In this document: one piece after another, positions 7,215-14,377 of the stretch
How positions within the stretch are numbered: position 1 is the first letter of the stretch
Layout of the letters: each line of letters begins with the position of its first letter
Virus record (IMG/VR): IMGVR_UViG_3300036761_001709
Span: 1-34,042 of that record
DNA from: a virus
Length of the DNA: 34,042 nucleotides
Strand: one strand, 5' to 3'
The notes under the pieces: generated by a model
Told to the model about the DNA's origin: nothing
Database searches by the model: none
Seen by the model: only the letters and a program-made list of their open reading frames with translations
Made by a program: the position numbers and the translations under genes

Positions 7215-7271
7215 ATGAGCAATTCATTCAAGAAACTAGTAAAGCTATTCCAACAGGATACGGAAAAATGA
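7215..7271 (+). CDS. 18-residue peptide translationally coupled to the next gene
   Basis: ATG 7215 opens an 18-codon frame (MSNSFKKLVKLFQQDTEK) whose TGA overlaps the ATG of the next gene in an ATGA junction at 7268-7271. The peptide is amphipathic and basic. No good ribosome binding site is seen, so it may be a coupling leader peptide or the remnant of a longer gene. Confidence 0.35.
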   Translation: MSNSFKKLVKLFQQDTEK

Positions 7272-7504
7272 AAGCACTAAAACTTCCGGTAGTCATTCAG
7301 AAACTAATAGATCGCGCCTTTATGAAAAAATGGCTCCATTCCACCTATTCGTCTCATTATGATTCTAAGCCTGGTGATTTGATTGAATCCTTAACAGTAC
7401 GAGAACGTGAATTGCTTATGAAAGCAACACAAGAAGATTTTCAAGACACCGATCATCGAATTGAACAAGATTTGCAAGCCGCCAATAAACGTAAAACAGT
7501 TTAA
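7268..7504 (+). CDS. Small helical protein, unknown
   Basis: 78 residues, ATG 7268. Basic N-terminus (MKALKLPVVIQKLIDRAFMKKW), then LTVRERELLMKATQEDFQDTDHRIEQDLQAANKRK, which is predicted to be all-helical and charged. No transmembrane segment, cysteine pair or recognised motif. Its start overlaps the stop of an 18-codon frame, so it may depend on translational coupling. Direct neighbour of bS21; a shared function is not demonstrated. Confidence 0.65.
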   Translation: MKALKLPVVIQKLIDRAFMKKWLHSTYSSHYDSKPGDLIESLTVRERELLMKATQEDFQDTDHRIEQDLQAANKRKTV

Positions 7505-7636
7505 GGAACTTCACGTTTATAACACATATATAGAACTACACACGACTTAGAAGGCTGGGTAGTAGTACCGAACCTTCACTTAACTCACTTTAATAAATTA
7601 GGATCTTAGTGAGTGGTCCGTATAAGAGGGGTCGCA
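7505..7636 (+). promoter_or_regulatory. Intergenic hairpins upstream of the zinc-ribbon protein
   Basis: Two inverted repeats are visible: AAGG/CCTT around GCTGGG (about 7550-7578) and ACTCACT/AGTGAGT (about 7583-7616). The second ends close to the AGAGGGG binding site of the gene at 7637. No late-promoter element is seen. Confidence 0.35.
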
Positions 7637-8566
7637 ATGATGTATGGAAATAAGCTAGCCGTAGCTATCAAATCCAACGGTAAAGTCCTTCGTGAATTTA
7701 AGGACATCGTTTATCTGCCATTCAGCGCAGAATACTCAATTTTTATTAAGAATCTCGAAACAGTTCGTGCTTCAATCAAAATTTTGATTGACGGCAATGA
7801 TATTGGTGAAGGAACGACGTTTGTCATTCCTGCGAGTTCGTCTATTGAAATTGAGCGATTTGTTAAGAATGGAAACTTTAACAAAGGTAATCGCTTCAAG
7901 TTTATTGAGCGCAACGCCTCCGTTGAAAATCATCGAGGTATTGGTGGTGAAGATGGATTAGTTGTTGTTGAATATCAATTTGAACAACGTGCACCAAAAA
8001 CTGAATATGTTTATAAAGAGGTTGTTGAAATTGAACGACGTTGGCCACGACGCTTGGGTTGGAATGAACTGCATACTCCTCCACCAATTTGGTACGGCGC
8101 CGGGGCGATATCGAGTTCGAATCTAATCCAAGCTAATTCCGGAACTAGTAATTTGAGGGGAGCAACTCTTAATTCTAGTGGTGGTCAAGGAGTAGAATCC
8201 GCTACATCGCTCATCGGCTCTAGTGGTGATCACGGTGAGCAAGTATTGCTAAATTCAGCAAATACATTCTCACAAACAGTGTATGATTCATGTCCAGCAT
8301 CCTCTGGAAATTTTTCTGCAAACGATGCTGGTATTACTGCTGCAGGTTCTGTGTCAGAACAGAAATTTCAAACAGCAGCATGGTTTCCAACACAAGCTGA
8401 AAAGTACAGTTTGGTATTAAAGTTGTTGGGACAGACGGAAACAGGTAAACAGGTTGTACAAGCAGTTACAGTAAAAAAGAAACAGAAGTGTTCCACATGT
8501 GATCACATGAATAAGGCCAATGCCAAGTTCTGCACAGAATGTGGTACCTCGTTGGAAATAGTGTAA
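7637..8566 (+). CDS. Conserved phage protein with C-terminal zinc ribbon
   Basis: 309 residues starting MMYGNKLAVAIKSNGKVLREF; ATG 7637 is six bases after AGAGGGG. The first half is beta-rich (FSAEYSIFIKNLETVRASIKILIDGNDI...TTFVIPASSSIEIERFV), like a phage surface or accessory domain. The middle is low-complexity, rich in Ser, Gly, Asn and Thr. The C-terminus CSTCDHMNKANAKFCTECGTSLE is a textbook C-x2-C...C-x2-C zinc ribbon. I recall similar proteins in T4-superfamily phages but no known function. It is closed by a strong intrinsic terminator at 8570. Confidence 0.8.
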   Translation: MMYGNKLAVAIKSNGKVLREFKDIVYLPFSAEYSIFIKNLETVRASIKILIDGNDIGEGTTFVIPASSSIEIERFVKNGNFNKGNRFKFIERNASVENHRGIGGEDGLVVVEYQFEQRAPKTEYVYKEVVEIERRWPRRLGWNELHTPPPIWYGAGAISSSNLIQANSGTSNLRGATLNSSGGQGVESATSLIGSSGDHGEQVLLNSANTFSQTVYDSCPASSGNFSANDAGITAAGSVSEQKFQTAAWFPTQAEKYSLVLKLLGQTETGKQVVQAVTVKKKQKCSTCDHMNKANAKFCTECGTSLEIV

Positions 8567-8569
8567 TAA

Positions 8570-8595
8570 TCGGGGGCCATGTGCCCCCGAGTTTT
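8570..8595 (+). terminator. Intrinsic terminator
   Basis: CGGGGGC-CATGT-GCCCCCG, extended by a T-A pair, then GTTTT. Directly follows the zinc-ribbon gene and precedes the next late promoter. Confidence 0.88.
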
Positions 8596-8605
8596 CCCTG
8601 CCAAA

Positions 8606-8629
8606 CATAAATATCCTCAACTGGAGGAT
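8606..8629 (+). promoter_or_regulatory. Late promoter CATAAATA (8606-8613) with SD-hiding hairpin
   Basis: ATCCTC at 8613-8618 pairs exactly with GAGGAT at 8624-8629, which contains the ribosome binding site TGGAGGA. The T4-type start point would be about 8619, immediately after the left arm, so only the late transcript has the site free. Confidence 0.68.
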
Positions 8630-8633
8630 TCAC

Positions 8634-9005
8634 ATGGCTGTATCCGATTTTTTATCTGCTAATAAATTACTTACAAAAGTTGCTGCCGGAGTAGCGGCGA
8701 TTGTTACCATTGCAACCGCTGCTGCAGCAGTAGATGGTCGGTATGTGAAAACAGCTAACTTTGAACAATACCAACAACGTCAAGAACAACTTAGTCAAAA
8801 AATTGTTGTTCGTCAGGACATGACCTCATTTCAAATGAGAGTTCAACAATTGGAAGATAAGTTGTTTGAGCTTCGTCAGGTGGAACATCCATCAGCAGCT
8901 CAAAGAGCTATGGTTCTTCGATATCAAGATCAACTTCGAGCTGCTCAGACTGCATTACGAGATGCAGAACAGGCTCTCAGAATTCTGGAAGTCCCGAGTC
9001 GTTAA
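8634..9005 (+). CDS. Membrane-anchored coiled-coil protein, late
   Basis: 123 residues, ATG 8634. Residues ~12-33 (LTKVAAGVAAIVTIATAAAAV) form a single hydrophobic segment. The remainder, from ANFEQYQQRQEQL to the end, is a glutamine- and leucine-rich coiled coil (RVQQLEDKLFELRQ...DQLRAAQTALRDAEQALRIL). The design, a membrane anchor with a long helical rod, resembles phage spanin-like or accessory envelope proteins, but no function can be assigned. It has a late promoter 28 bases upstream and overlaps the minus-strand protease gene by four bases tail to tail. Confidence 0.78.
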   Translation: MAVSDFLSANKLLTKVAAGVAAIVTIATAAAAVDGRYVKTANFEQYQQRQEQLSQKIVVRQDMTSFQMRVQQLEDKLFELRQVEHPSAAQRAMVLRYQDQLRAAQTALRDAEQALRILEVPSR

Positions 9006-9676
9006 TTTGTCATCGTTTTTTCTGGACCAAGTGAGCTTAGTCCGTTTACTGTAGGCTGACCTGTTGGCAGTTTAATAAATGATCGAACTTTAAGAACTGA
9101 CACGCCAATAGCAATGTAATGATGCATATCAGAAATATTGAAATTTGGTGGACCTTGTGGGATACCAATAATTGAATCAACGATTGCAACGAGTTTGCTA
9201 TCTTTCTTCGTAAACATTCCACCGCCGGAATTACCAAACGTAATATCCACCGTTGTTACCATTTGTTCATTCTTATTGAGACCTTGAAAGCGACCCTCTG
9301 TTGCAAGTTGAACTTCCACAAGTTGATACAGAGGATAACCAACACCAACTAATTCTTCATCGATGCTTGGAATACCATCCGCCAAAGGTGCACAAGGACA
9401 GTGTATATCTGGTGCATATAATAATGCCAAATCGCCAAAAGGATCTATCTTGACAACACGTGCCCTGGCATAATTATCAATGACAATTGACCCTTTTGGA
9501 ATAGCTAAAACCACATGAGCAGAAGTAATCAAATAACCATCAGCAATTGACACACCAGAACCACTAGCTGTTTGAATTTGAATTTGATGAACATACGAAC
9601 GTTCTTTTGAAAAGTCTTGAGCTGATACACCCACTGTACTGATCAGTAAGCAAAGTGTTAATAGTAGTCTCTTCAT
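9002..9676 (-). CDS. Secreted trypsin-like serine protease
   Basis: 224 residues. The signal peptide MKRLLLTLCLLISTVGVSA is followed by a chymotrypsin-fold domain with a full catalytic triad: His54 in ITSAHVV, Asp82 in FGDLALL and Ser150 in FGNSGGGMF. The substrate pocket residues and spacing resemble DegP/HtrA-type proteases without a PDZ domain. It should act in the periplasm or outside the cell. The ATG at 9676 has AGGAGA upstream and a perfect minus-strand TATAAATA at 9701-9708, so it is a late gene. A phage periplasmic protease might process envelope or virion proteins, which is inference. Confidence 0.9.
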   Translation of the reverse strand: MKRLLLTLCLLISTVGVSAQDFSKERSYVHQIQIQTASGSGVSIADGYLITSAHVVLAIPKGSIVIDNYARARVVKIDPFGDLALLYAPDIHCPCAPLADGIPSIDEELVGVGYPLYQLVEVQLATEGRFQGLNKNEQMVTTVDITFGNSGGGMFTKKDSKLVAIVDSIIGIPQGPPNFNISDMHHYIAIGVSVLKVRSFIKLPTGQPTVNGLSSLGPEKTMTN

Positions 9677-9700
9677 TTCATTCTCCTGGCTTCATAACCC

Positions 9701-9708
9701 TATTTATA
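9701..9708 (-). promoter_or_regulatory. Late promoter TATAAATA, minus strand
   Basis: Reverse complement reads TATAAATA, predicting a start near 9695, 19 bases before the protease ATG at 9676, with AGGAGA between. Confidence 0.75.
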
Positions 9709-9737
9709 GATTAGTTGAAAGGGGACGGCGTCTCGAA

Positions 9738-10190
9738 ATAAAGTGTAAAAAATCAAAAATACCGTCCGAGTTCTATAAACGAACTTCGACTGCTGATGGC
9801 TTGCAACGTCAGTGTATTGTATGCATGAAACAAAATGACGCAATGTACTATCAAGCGAACAAGAAAAAGTTGATTAAGCGTTACGTGCGACAACAAAAGA
9901 GTCGTGCTCAAAAATTTTACAATTTGTTTAAGCAGTATGCTTACTGTACGGTCTGTCAAGAACAAGATGTGTGTTGTTTGGACCTACATCATATTGACCC
10001 TAAACAAAAAGACTTTACAATTTCATCTGTTTTAAGAACCTATACATGGGAGCGAATTGTTGACGAAATGGAGAAATGTACCGTATTATGTCGTAATTGC
10101 CATTCAAAGGTTCATAAGTATGGTGAGGCGTTTGTCGCTCAAAAGACCCTAAATCAAAATCTAGCAACAAAGTTTTTGAAGCTCGTATAG
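9738..10190 (+). CDS. HNH endonuclease, eroded N-terminus, overlapping tRNA-Arg
   Basis: The conserved part CTVCQEQDVCCLDLHHIDPKQKDFTI...CTVLCRNCHSKVH is a complete HNH core related to the HNH proteins at 14495 and 19419. Alignment by eye with those two shows that the frame upstream of the first TTG (9801) is also homologous (KCKKSKIPSEFYKRTSTADG...CIVC). However, the expected start codon is ATA (9738), and the second cysteine of the first CxxC is Ser. GGGGAC lies 11 bases before. Either a non-standard start or a start-codon mutation has occurred. The last ten bases, including the TAG stop, are the first bases of tRNA-Arg(TCT). Confidence 0.7.
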   Translation: MKCKKSKIPSEFYKRTSTADGLQRQCIVCMKQNDAMYYQANKKKLIKRYVRQQKSRAQKFYNLFKQYAYCTVCQEQDVCCLDLHHIDPKQKDFTISSVLRTYTWERIVDEMEKCTVLCRNCHSKVHKYGEAFVAQKTLNQNLATKFLKLV

Positions 10191-10255
10191 TTCAGAGGTA
10201 GAACGGGGAATTCTAAATTCCTGCGTCGCGGGTTCGAGTCCTGCTGCGGGCACCA
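10181..10255 (+). tRNA. tRNA-Arg(TCT)
   Basis: Acceptor GCTCGTA/TGCGGGC (two wobbles), D-stem GTTC/GAAC, anticodon stem GGGAA/TTCCT with loop TTCTAAA, T-loop TTCGAGT, A73 and encoded CCA. Its first ten bases are shared with the end of the HNH gene. Confidence 0.93.
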
Positions 10256-10261
10256 TATTTT

Positions 10262-10352
10262 GGAAACTCGTGTTGTTTCCATCATAAATACGTTGTCATT
10301 TATATGACAGAAGAGAATACATTTTTAACTTTTATCAGACGGGAGAAGGAAC
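10262..10352 (+). promoter_or_regulatory. Late promoter CATAAATA (10283-10290) flanked by two hairpins
   Basis: GGAAAC/GTTTCC hairpin (10262-10280) just upstream, then CATAAATA (start near 10296), then a TGTCAT-TTAT-ATGACA hairpin (about 10295-10310) in the leader. GGGAGAAGGA serves the ATG at 10353. Confidence 0.6.
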
Positions 10353-11672
10353 ATGAAGACATATGTAGGTATCGCACGCGATCATAGCGTTTCAATTCGC
10401 AGTTACGGTCTCGAAGGTGCATGCACCAAAGACTACAATACGCAAATCGCGGCAATTCAAGCAGGTTCAACACAATACAATCAAGACTCAATCGTTAGCG
10501 TTGTTCGTTTCAGCGACGTCGTCGAACGTGAAGTCGTCAATTCGCCGGTTGGAGTTTTGACACCTATCACAATATATCGTGCTAATGGTGGTTCGACCCG
10601 ATTGTACGACGGTATCGGCGAACTGATTTCAATTTTCGAAAAGTTACCAGATGCAAACGATCCGAACGTTGCGTTCTTGATTATGGCTATTACCGACGGC
10701 GAAGAGAATTCTTCTCGTACCTGGCGTAGTGATCATCTGCAACGTAAGATGCATCAATTGCAAGGAACAGATCGTTGGACATTCACGATTCGCGTCCCAC
10801 GCGGGTTCAAACGTGCGTTGGTTCAACGTGGGTTCTATGAAGGTAACGTCTTCGAATGGGAACAAACACAACAAGGAATGCAAATTGCAGAAGCGGCAAC
10901 TTCACTCAGTGTTGGTTCTTACTATGCAGCACGTTCACGTGGTGTAACGATGACCAAATCGTTTTACACAACGGATTTGAGCAATGTTAATATCAAGACA
11001 ATTCAAACGAACTTGATTGATATTTCCAAGCAAATTAGTGAATGGAAAGTCAATACTGATACAGAGTCACAAATGCAAATTCGTGAATTTGCAGAAAAGA
11101 TGAGTGGTAAGCCAATGCTTCGTGGGGCTGCATTCTACGAACTAGTTAAGAAAGAAGATGAGGTTCAAGAATATAAATTGATCATGATTCGTGACCGTGC
11201 AACACGTGCTGTATATTGTGGTCCGAATGCACGTCAACTTCTCAATCTACCAACAAGTGGCACAATTCAACTTCGTCCAGGTGATCATGCAGCGTATGAC
11301 GTGTTTATCCAATCAACCTCTGTTAACCGCAAGTTGCCAGTTGGCACGACATTGATGTATTGGCCAAATGTTGGTGTGGGGTACATTGAAGGCAAGAGTG
11401 CACCAAAAGCTGCTGCATCAACTCCAGCCGTCAAACCTGCTCGCAAAGTTGGTGATCCCTCTCAACTAGTTCGTAAGCAACAAATTGCTGCTGGTATTGT
11501 TCCAACGACACCTTCGGGAGGAGATTGGAATGCTGGTTATACGACTGGTTATAAACATGGCCGTGGAAAACAAGCCAATCTAGCAAAGAAAGGTACGTTT
11601 GCCGGTAATGCGACTGCATATCAAGAAGGTTTCACTGATGGTAAGGCAAAGAAGGCAAGTAAAGTCAAGTAA
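10353..11672 (+). CDS. VWA-domain protein with basic C-terminus
   Basis: 439 residues, ATG 10353. The N-terminus is a von Willebrand A fold with an intact metal-ion-dependent adhesion site: DHSVS at residues 10-14, the threonine in GGSTRLYDGIG (Thr82) and ITDGEEN (Asp115). A middle domain (residues ~230-350) is of unknown type. A linker rich in Ala, Pro and Lys follows, then a tail with GYTTGYKHGRGK and YQEGFTDGKAKKA, which looks like a short repeated Gly/aromatic motif. VWA proteins in phages often pair with AAA+ ATPases; such a pair exists at 27878-32246, but no direct link is shown. Closed by a strong terminator. Confidence 0.85.
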   Translation: MKTYVGIARDHSVSIRSYGLEGACTKDYNTQIAAIQAGSTQYNQDSIVSVVRFSDVVEREVVNSPVGVLTPITIYRANGGSTRLYDGIGELISIFEKLPDANDPNVAFLIMAITDGEENSSRTWRSDHLQRKMHQLQGTDRWTFTIRVPRGFKRALVQRGFYEGNVFEWEQTQQGMQIAEAATSLSVGSYYAARSRGVTMTKSFYTTDLSNVNIKTIQTNLIDISKQISEWKVNTDTESQMQIREFAEKMSGKPMLRGAAFYELVKKEDEVQEYKLIMIRDRATRAVYCGPNARQLLNLPTSGTIQLRPGDHAAYDVFIQSTSVNRKLPVGTTLMYWPNVGVGYIEGKSAPKAAASTPAVKPARKVGDPSQLVRKQQIAAGIVPTTPSGGDWNAGYTTGYKHGRGKQANLAKKGTFAGNATAYQEGFTDGKAKKASKVK

Positions 11673-11687
11673 TTTAGTTTCAAACTG

Positions 11688-11719
11688 AAAATGCCCGTTT
11701 CGACGGGCATTTTTCTTTT
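11688..11719 (+). terminator. Intrinsic terminator
   Basis: ATGCCCGT-TTCG-ACGGGCAT flanked by AAA and TTTTTCTTTT: a UUCG tetraloop hairpin with a perfect 8-bp stem. The A-run upstream makes it potentially bidirectional. Confidence 0.92.
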
Positions 11720-11756
11720 GGGGGGTCAATAAGATAAAAACGTTAGTTGCCCCTTG

Positions 11757-11788
11757 TCTCCTATAAATATCATCACATCCATGGGAGA
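11757..11788 (+). promoter_or_regulatory. Late promoter TATAAATA (11762-11769) inside an SD-hiding inverted repeat
   Basis: TCTCC at 11757-11761 is the complement of GGAGA at 11784-11788, part of the binding site GGGAGA for the ATG at 11796. The predicted transcript start (about 11775) removes the left arm. Confidence 0.68.
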
Positions 11789-11795
11789 TTCCACA

Positions 11796-13565
11796 ATGAA
11801 ACAAGGCTTCATCATTGCTAAGAACAAGCAATCTAAGCTGTTCTTCAGCTCGCTCGGCTCTTACGACCGTCCTATTTGGACGGACAAATTAGAAGAAGCC
11901 GCATCATTTCACAGTGATTCAGTTGCTCATGCTTCAGTCAAGAAGCTATGGGAACATCGTCATTGGTCATCAAAAGTTGTTGCTATTTCTGAACTAGAAG
12001 CATTTAGAATCGATCCAGCAACACATGACAAATTACCAATTGTGCCACAAGGTGAAACTGGTGACGCTGTATCTCCAGACGATGCTTCTGCGGATGTTGA
12101 TTCACATTCTGAATATGCACCTGATGATGAACATGATGAACATGATGAACATGATGAACATGATGAACATGATGAACATGATGAACATGATGATCCAGAA
12201 GATATGGATTCTGATCCAAACTCAAGTGAAAGCGAAACAGATCACATGGATTCTGATTCGTCTGATTCTATGGAAGATCAGCTCAGCGCAGATTCAACAG
12301 CTGATGAAGATAGTGATGTTGATGGTGATCAAGGCGATGAAGAATGTCCAACATGTCATAAACATGCTGGTCAACATGAAGAAAATTGCGAAATGTCAAT
12401 GCCTGTTGTTTCTCAAGAAGAAGAACACACACGTGGCGTGTTCAGGGATGGTGAGAAGGTAAAGTGGCACGGACATGATGCAGAAATCATCGGTCACCGT
12501 CGCGGTGAAACTGATTTTGTTGTTGTTCGTGTGGGTGGGCTTGACCGCAAAGTTCCGTACACGGAAATTACAAAAGTAACGGAATCAATTGAAGGTGTAA
12601 ATCCACATATTGGTGCTCAAACAGCATCGGCTCATCCAGCCGGTGAACGTGCTGGACAGGCCCGCGCCGGAGAGCATGCCTGGTCAAATGCAAAACATGT
12701 ATACGTATATCTCAATGGTCGCAAATACGATTTTGAAAATAATGCACCAGCTGCAATTCTGTTCATCAAGAAGTTAACTCCTGATGAACAGAAACTTGCA
12801 AAGATGGTTACAGAAAGTCCAGCATTAACTCTGACAAATCTTCCAGCCGGTGAACGTGCTGGACAGGCCCGCGCCGGAGAGCATGCCTGGTCAGATCCAT
12901 CGCAGGCAAAACATGTATGTGTATATCTCAATGGTCGCAAATACGATTTTAAAAACAATGCAGCTGAAGCTGTTCGATTCATGCAGAGGTTAACTCCTGA
13001 TGAACAGAAACTTGCAAAGATGGTTACAGAAAGTCCAACGATGCCTAAGCGTCCTGGTAACGATCCTGCTCCACCACAAGAAAATAAGGATCTAATTCCA
13101 AACCTAACAAAACCAAAAGTTACAGACATTGGTTTTGATGATCCAGCTAATATTCCTCACCCACCAGAAACCGATCTTACATACGCAACAGCGATGGCGC
13201 ATGATGAAAAAGTAAAGATTCCTGGTAATGTGTTGGCAGCCTTGAAAGATAGTATCAATGTGTTCCGTAAAGCAGCCGACTATAACAATAATCGTGATGA
13301 TGCACAATCATCATTCTGTATGACAGTTACGGGTGCACTGGAAGAGCTTCACGATCATATTAGTCAGGGTACAGTTGAAGGTCTTAAGCAAGCACAAATT
13401 AAGATGTCTTCTTGGATGAATCCAATTACAACAAACATTCCTGATGTTGTTCGTTTGTTTGTCGTTAATGGTGGACGCCAGCCAACATTGAAAGATATGT
13501 TTGACACTAAGCGTGGTGAAGCACTATTGAAGCGTGCATCCAAAGGCTTTGGATATAAGGATTAA
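11796..13565 (+). CDS. Large late protein with DEH repeats and duplicated module
   Basis: 589 residues, ATG 11796. The N-terminal ~75 residues form a small folded domain (MKQGFIIAKNKQSKLFFSSL...). A very acidic region follows, with seven tandem DEH triplets (residues ~112-132) and many Asp/Ser runs. Next come a CPTCHKH...C cluster and an SH3-like basic beta domain (VKWHGHDAEIIGHRRGETDFVV). Then there are two copies of a module that starts PAGERAGQARAGEHAWS and continues with KHVYVYLNGRKYDFENN and LTPDEQKLAKMVTESP. A helical C-terminal domain ends in KRASKGFGYKD. No known family. The layout suggests a structural or scaffold-like protein, but function is unknown. Confidence 0.8.
   Translation: MKQGFIIAKNKQSKLFFSSLGSYDRPIWTDKLEEAASFHSDSVAHASVKKLWEHRHWSSKVVAISELEAFRIDPATHDKLPIVPQGETGDAVSPDDASADVDSHSEYAPDDEHDEHDEHDEHDEHDEHDEHDDPEDMDSDPNSSESETDHMDSDSSDSMEDQLSADSTADEDSDVDGDQGDEECPTCHKHAGQHEENCEMSMPVVSQEEEHTRGVFRDGEKVKWHGHDAEIIGHRRGETDFVVVRVGGLDRKVPYTEITKVTESIEGVNPHIGAQTASAHPAGERAGQARAGEHAWSNAKHVYVYLNGRKYDFENNAPAAILFIKKLTPDEQKLAKMVTESPALTLTNLPAGERAGQARAGEHAWSDPSQAKHVCVYLNGRKYDFKNNAAEAVRFMQRLTPDEQKLAKMVTESPTMPKRPGNDPAPPQENKDLIPNLTKPKVTDIGFDDPANIPHPPETDLTYATAMAHDEKVKIPGNVLAALKDSINVFRKAADYNNNRDDAQSSFCMTVTGALEELHDHISQGTVEGLKQAQIKMSSWMNPITTNIPDVVRLFVVNGGRQPTLKDMFDTKRGEALLKRASKGFGYKD
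12127..12189 (+). repeat. 9-bp tandem repeat (GATGAACAT x7)
   Basis: Seven in-frame copies of a 9-base unit encoding Asp-Glu-His. A likely slippage-prone tract inside the acidic linker of the 589-residue protein; the unit number may vary between isolates. Confidence 0.85.
12639..12893 (+). repeat. Two GC-rich ~50-bp direct repeats within a coding sequence
   Basis: A segment of about 50 bases encoding PAGERAGQARAGEHAWS occurs at about 12639-12689 and again at about 12843-12893 with essentially no differences, while the sequence after each copy has diverged. Its base composition is clearly more GC-rich than the surrounding gene. Confidence 0.8.
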
Positions 13566-13569
13566 TTTG

Positions 13570-13728
13570 ATGACACTTGATGAGATTGTAGTTGAGAAAA
13601 AGGTTCTAAAAGAAGGAACTGCACCACGTGCGACTTCACCCATGGCGAAGTCGTCAAACAAAGGAAAGCAGAAAACTACAAAACGAGCAAAAGCTCGTCG
13701 TGTTACTTTTCAATGGTCCGGCGGTTGA
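13570..13728 (+). CDS. Small basic protein, unknown
   Basis: 52 residues, ATG 13570, four bases after the preceding stop and without its own strong ribosome binding site, so probably coupled. The N-terminal MTLDEIVVEKKVLKEG is helical; the rest (KSSNKGKQKTTKRAKARRVTF) is strongly basic, suggesting nucleic-acid binding. No family recognised. Confidence 0.55.
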   Translation: MTLDEIVVEKKVLKEGTAPRATSPMAKSSNKGKQKTTKRAKARRVTFQWSGG

Positions 13729-13854
13729 TTTACTATAACAAATCACATATACTTACAAAATATTGAAACTTGACAGTTGGAAAGACAACGGCTACCCAAA
13801 GTGCTAATGGAGAGTGGTTGGATACATCCATTGAAATAGTTTCAAAAACTGTTG

Positions 13855-13875
13855 ACCTCTTCTATAAATAGAGGT
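13855..13875 (+). promoter_or_regulatory. Late promoter TATAAATA (13863-13870) inside an inverted repeat
   Basis: ACCTCT (13855-13860) and AGAGGT (13870-13875) flank a perfect TATAAATA. The start of transcription would be about 13876, at the head of a highly structured RNA. Confidence 0.65.
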
Positions 13876-14116
13876 ACAGTAATTAAATATTTGCTTTACA
13901 AAATTTAACCGAAGGGTAATGAAATGCAACATTGTCTACACCAACATAGCTGGCAACTGAGCGATAGTTCGCTCGGGCTGAGCTCTATGCGTTCATATCG
14001 ATTTGAACGTGTTGAGCAGCCTAGCAGCTCCCTTCGTGGAGATGATCTGAGAGCATAATTTCAGAAAATCAGAACAAACACGAAGGGCAGCTCCGGAAAC
14101 GAAGCTGCCCTTTTTA
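13876..14116 (+). ncRNA. Candidate late ncRNA with its own promoter and terminator
   Basis: About 240 bases between a perfect late promoter and an intrinsic terminator. Contains hairpins CTGAGCGA/TCGCTCGG (13957-13976), CGTTCA/TGAACG (13990-14009), a TCTGA/TCAGA hairpin (about 14047-14066) and a long-range 9-bp pairing CCCTTCGTG (14030-14038) with CACGAAGGG (14079-14087). The last of these competes with the terminator stem. A 44-codon frame (13924-14058, MQHCLHQHSWQLSD...) is open, but its sequence is constrained by the hairpins and its binding site is poor, so RNA function is favoured over a peptide. Confidence 0.6.
14085..14116 (+). terminator. Intrinsic terminator
   Basis: GGGCAGCT (14085-14092) pairs with AGCTGCCC (14103-14110), followed by TTTTTATTT. 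The GGG of the left arm is also part of a competing 9-bp pairing with 14030-14038, so a terminator/antiterminator switch is possible. Confidence 0.88.
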
Positions 14117-14130
14117 TTTGCTCTTTGATG

Positions 14131-14356
14131 TACGTCCAGATAGGAAACGAGATCCTACTGTGGACGTAAAATATACAGGAATTGTCGGCGGCTAGGATGA
14201 AAGTACTGGCGTGAACAGTACGAGTAAAAGTAGTCACCACAGGGACAGCCTGTGGTAGAGTACGATAAGTATTCTAGAGGAACACTATAGAGGATGGTGG
14301 ATTCCCGTATGGGGATTCACTGCTTAGTCTGCGGACAAAGGTCTTCTGTAGTGTTC
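14131..14356 (+). ncRNA. Structured RNA element, unknown class
   Basis: No protein gene. Nested and consecutive helices: TACGTCCA/TGGACGTA (14131-14138 with 14161-14168) enclosing TAGGA/TCCTA; GTACTG/CAGTAC (14203-14221); ACCACAGG/CCTGTGGT (14236-14256, perfect 8 bp). A 12-bp stem GAACACTATAGA (14280-14291) with TCTGTAGTGTTC (14345-14356) encloses a 10-bp stem 14297-14306 with 14311-14320. This density of pairing is far above that of neighbouring coding DNA. It ends 21 bases before tRNA-His. Confidence 0.6.
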
Positions 14357-14377
14357 TTAGTGGATTTTCACTTCAAT

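Noticed and set aside
12127-12189. CRISPR-like repeat array
   Set aside because: Tandem 9-base units without spacers, in frame in a protein gene.
12004-12225. Minus-strand frame rich in His-His-Val and plus frame rich in Met-Asn
   Set aside because: Both are read-outs of the GATGAACAT repeat in other frames; the DEH frame belongs to a long coding sequence with a promoter and ribosome binding site.
12632-13129. 165-codon minus-strand frame opposite the duplicated module
   Set aside because: No start signals or promoter; its openness follows from the codon pattern of the plus-strand gene.
13924-14058. 44-codon peptide gene
   Set aside because: Its sequence coincides with perfect hairpins, the binding site is poor and the amino-acid sequence has no protein-like pattern; an ncRNA is favoured.
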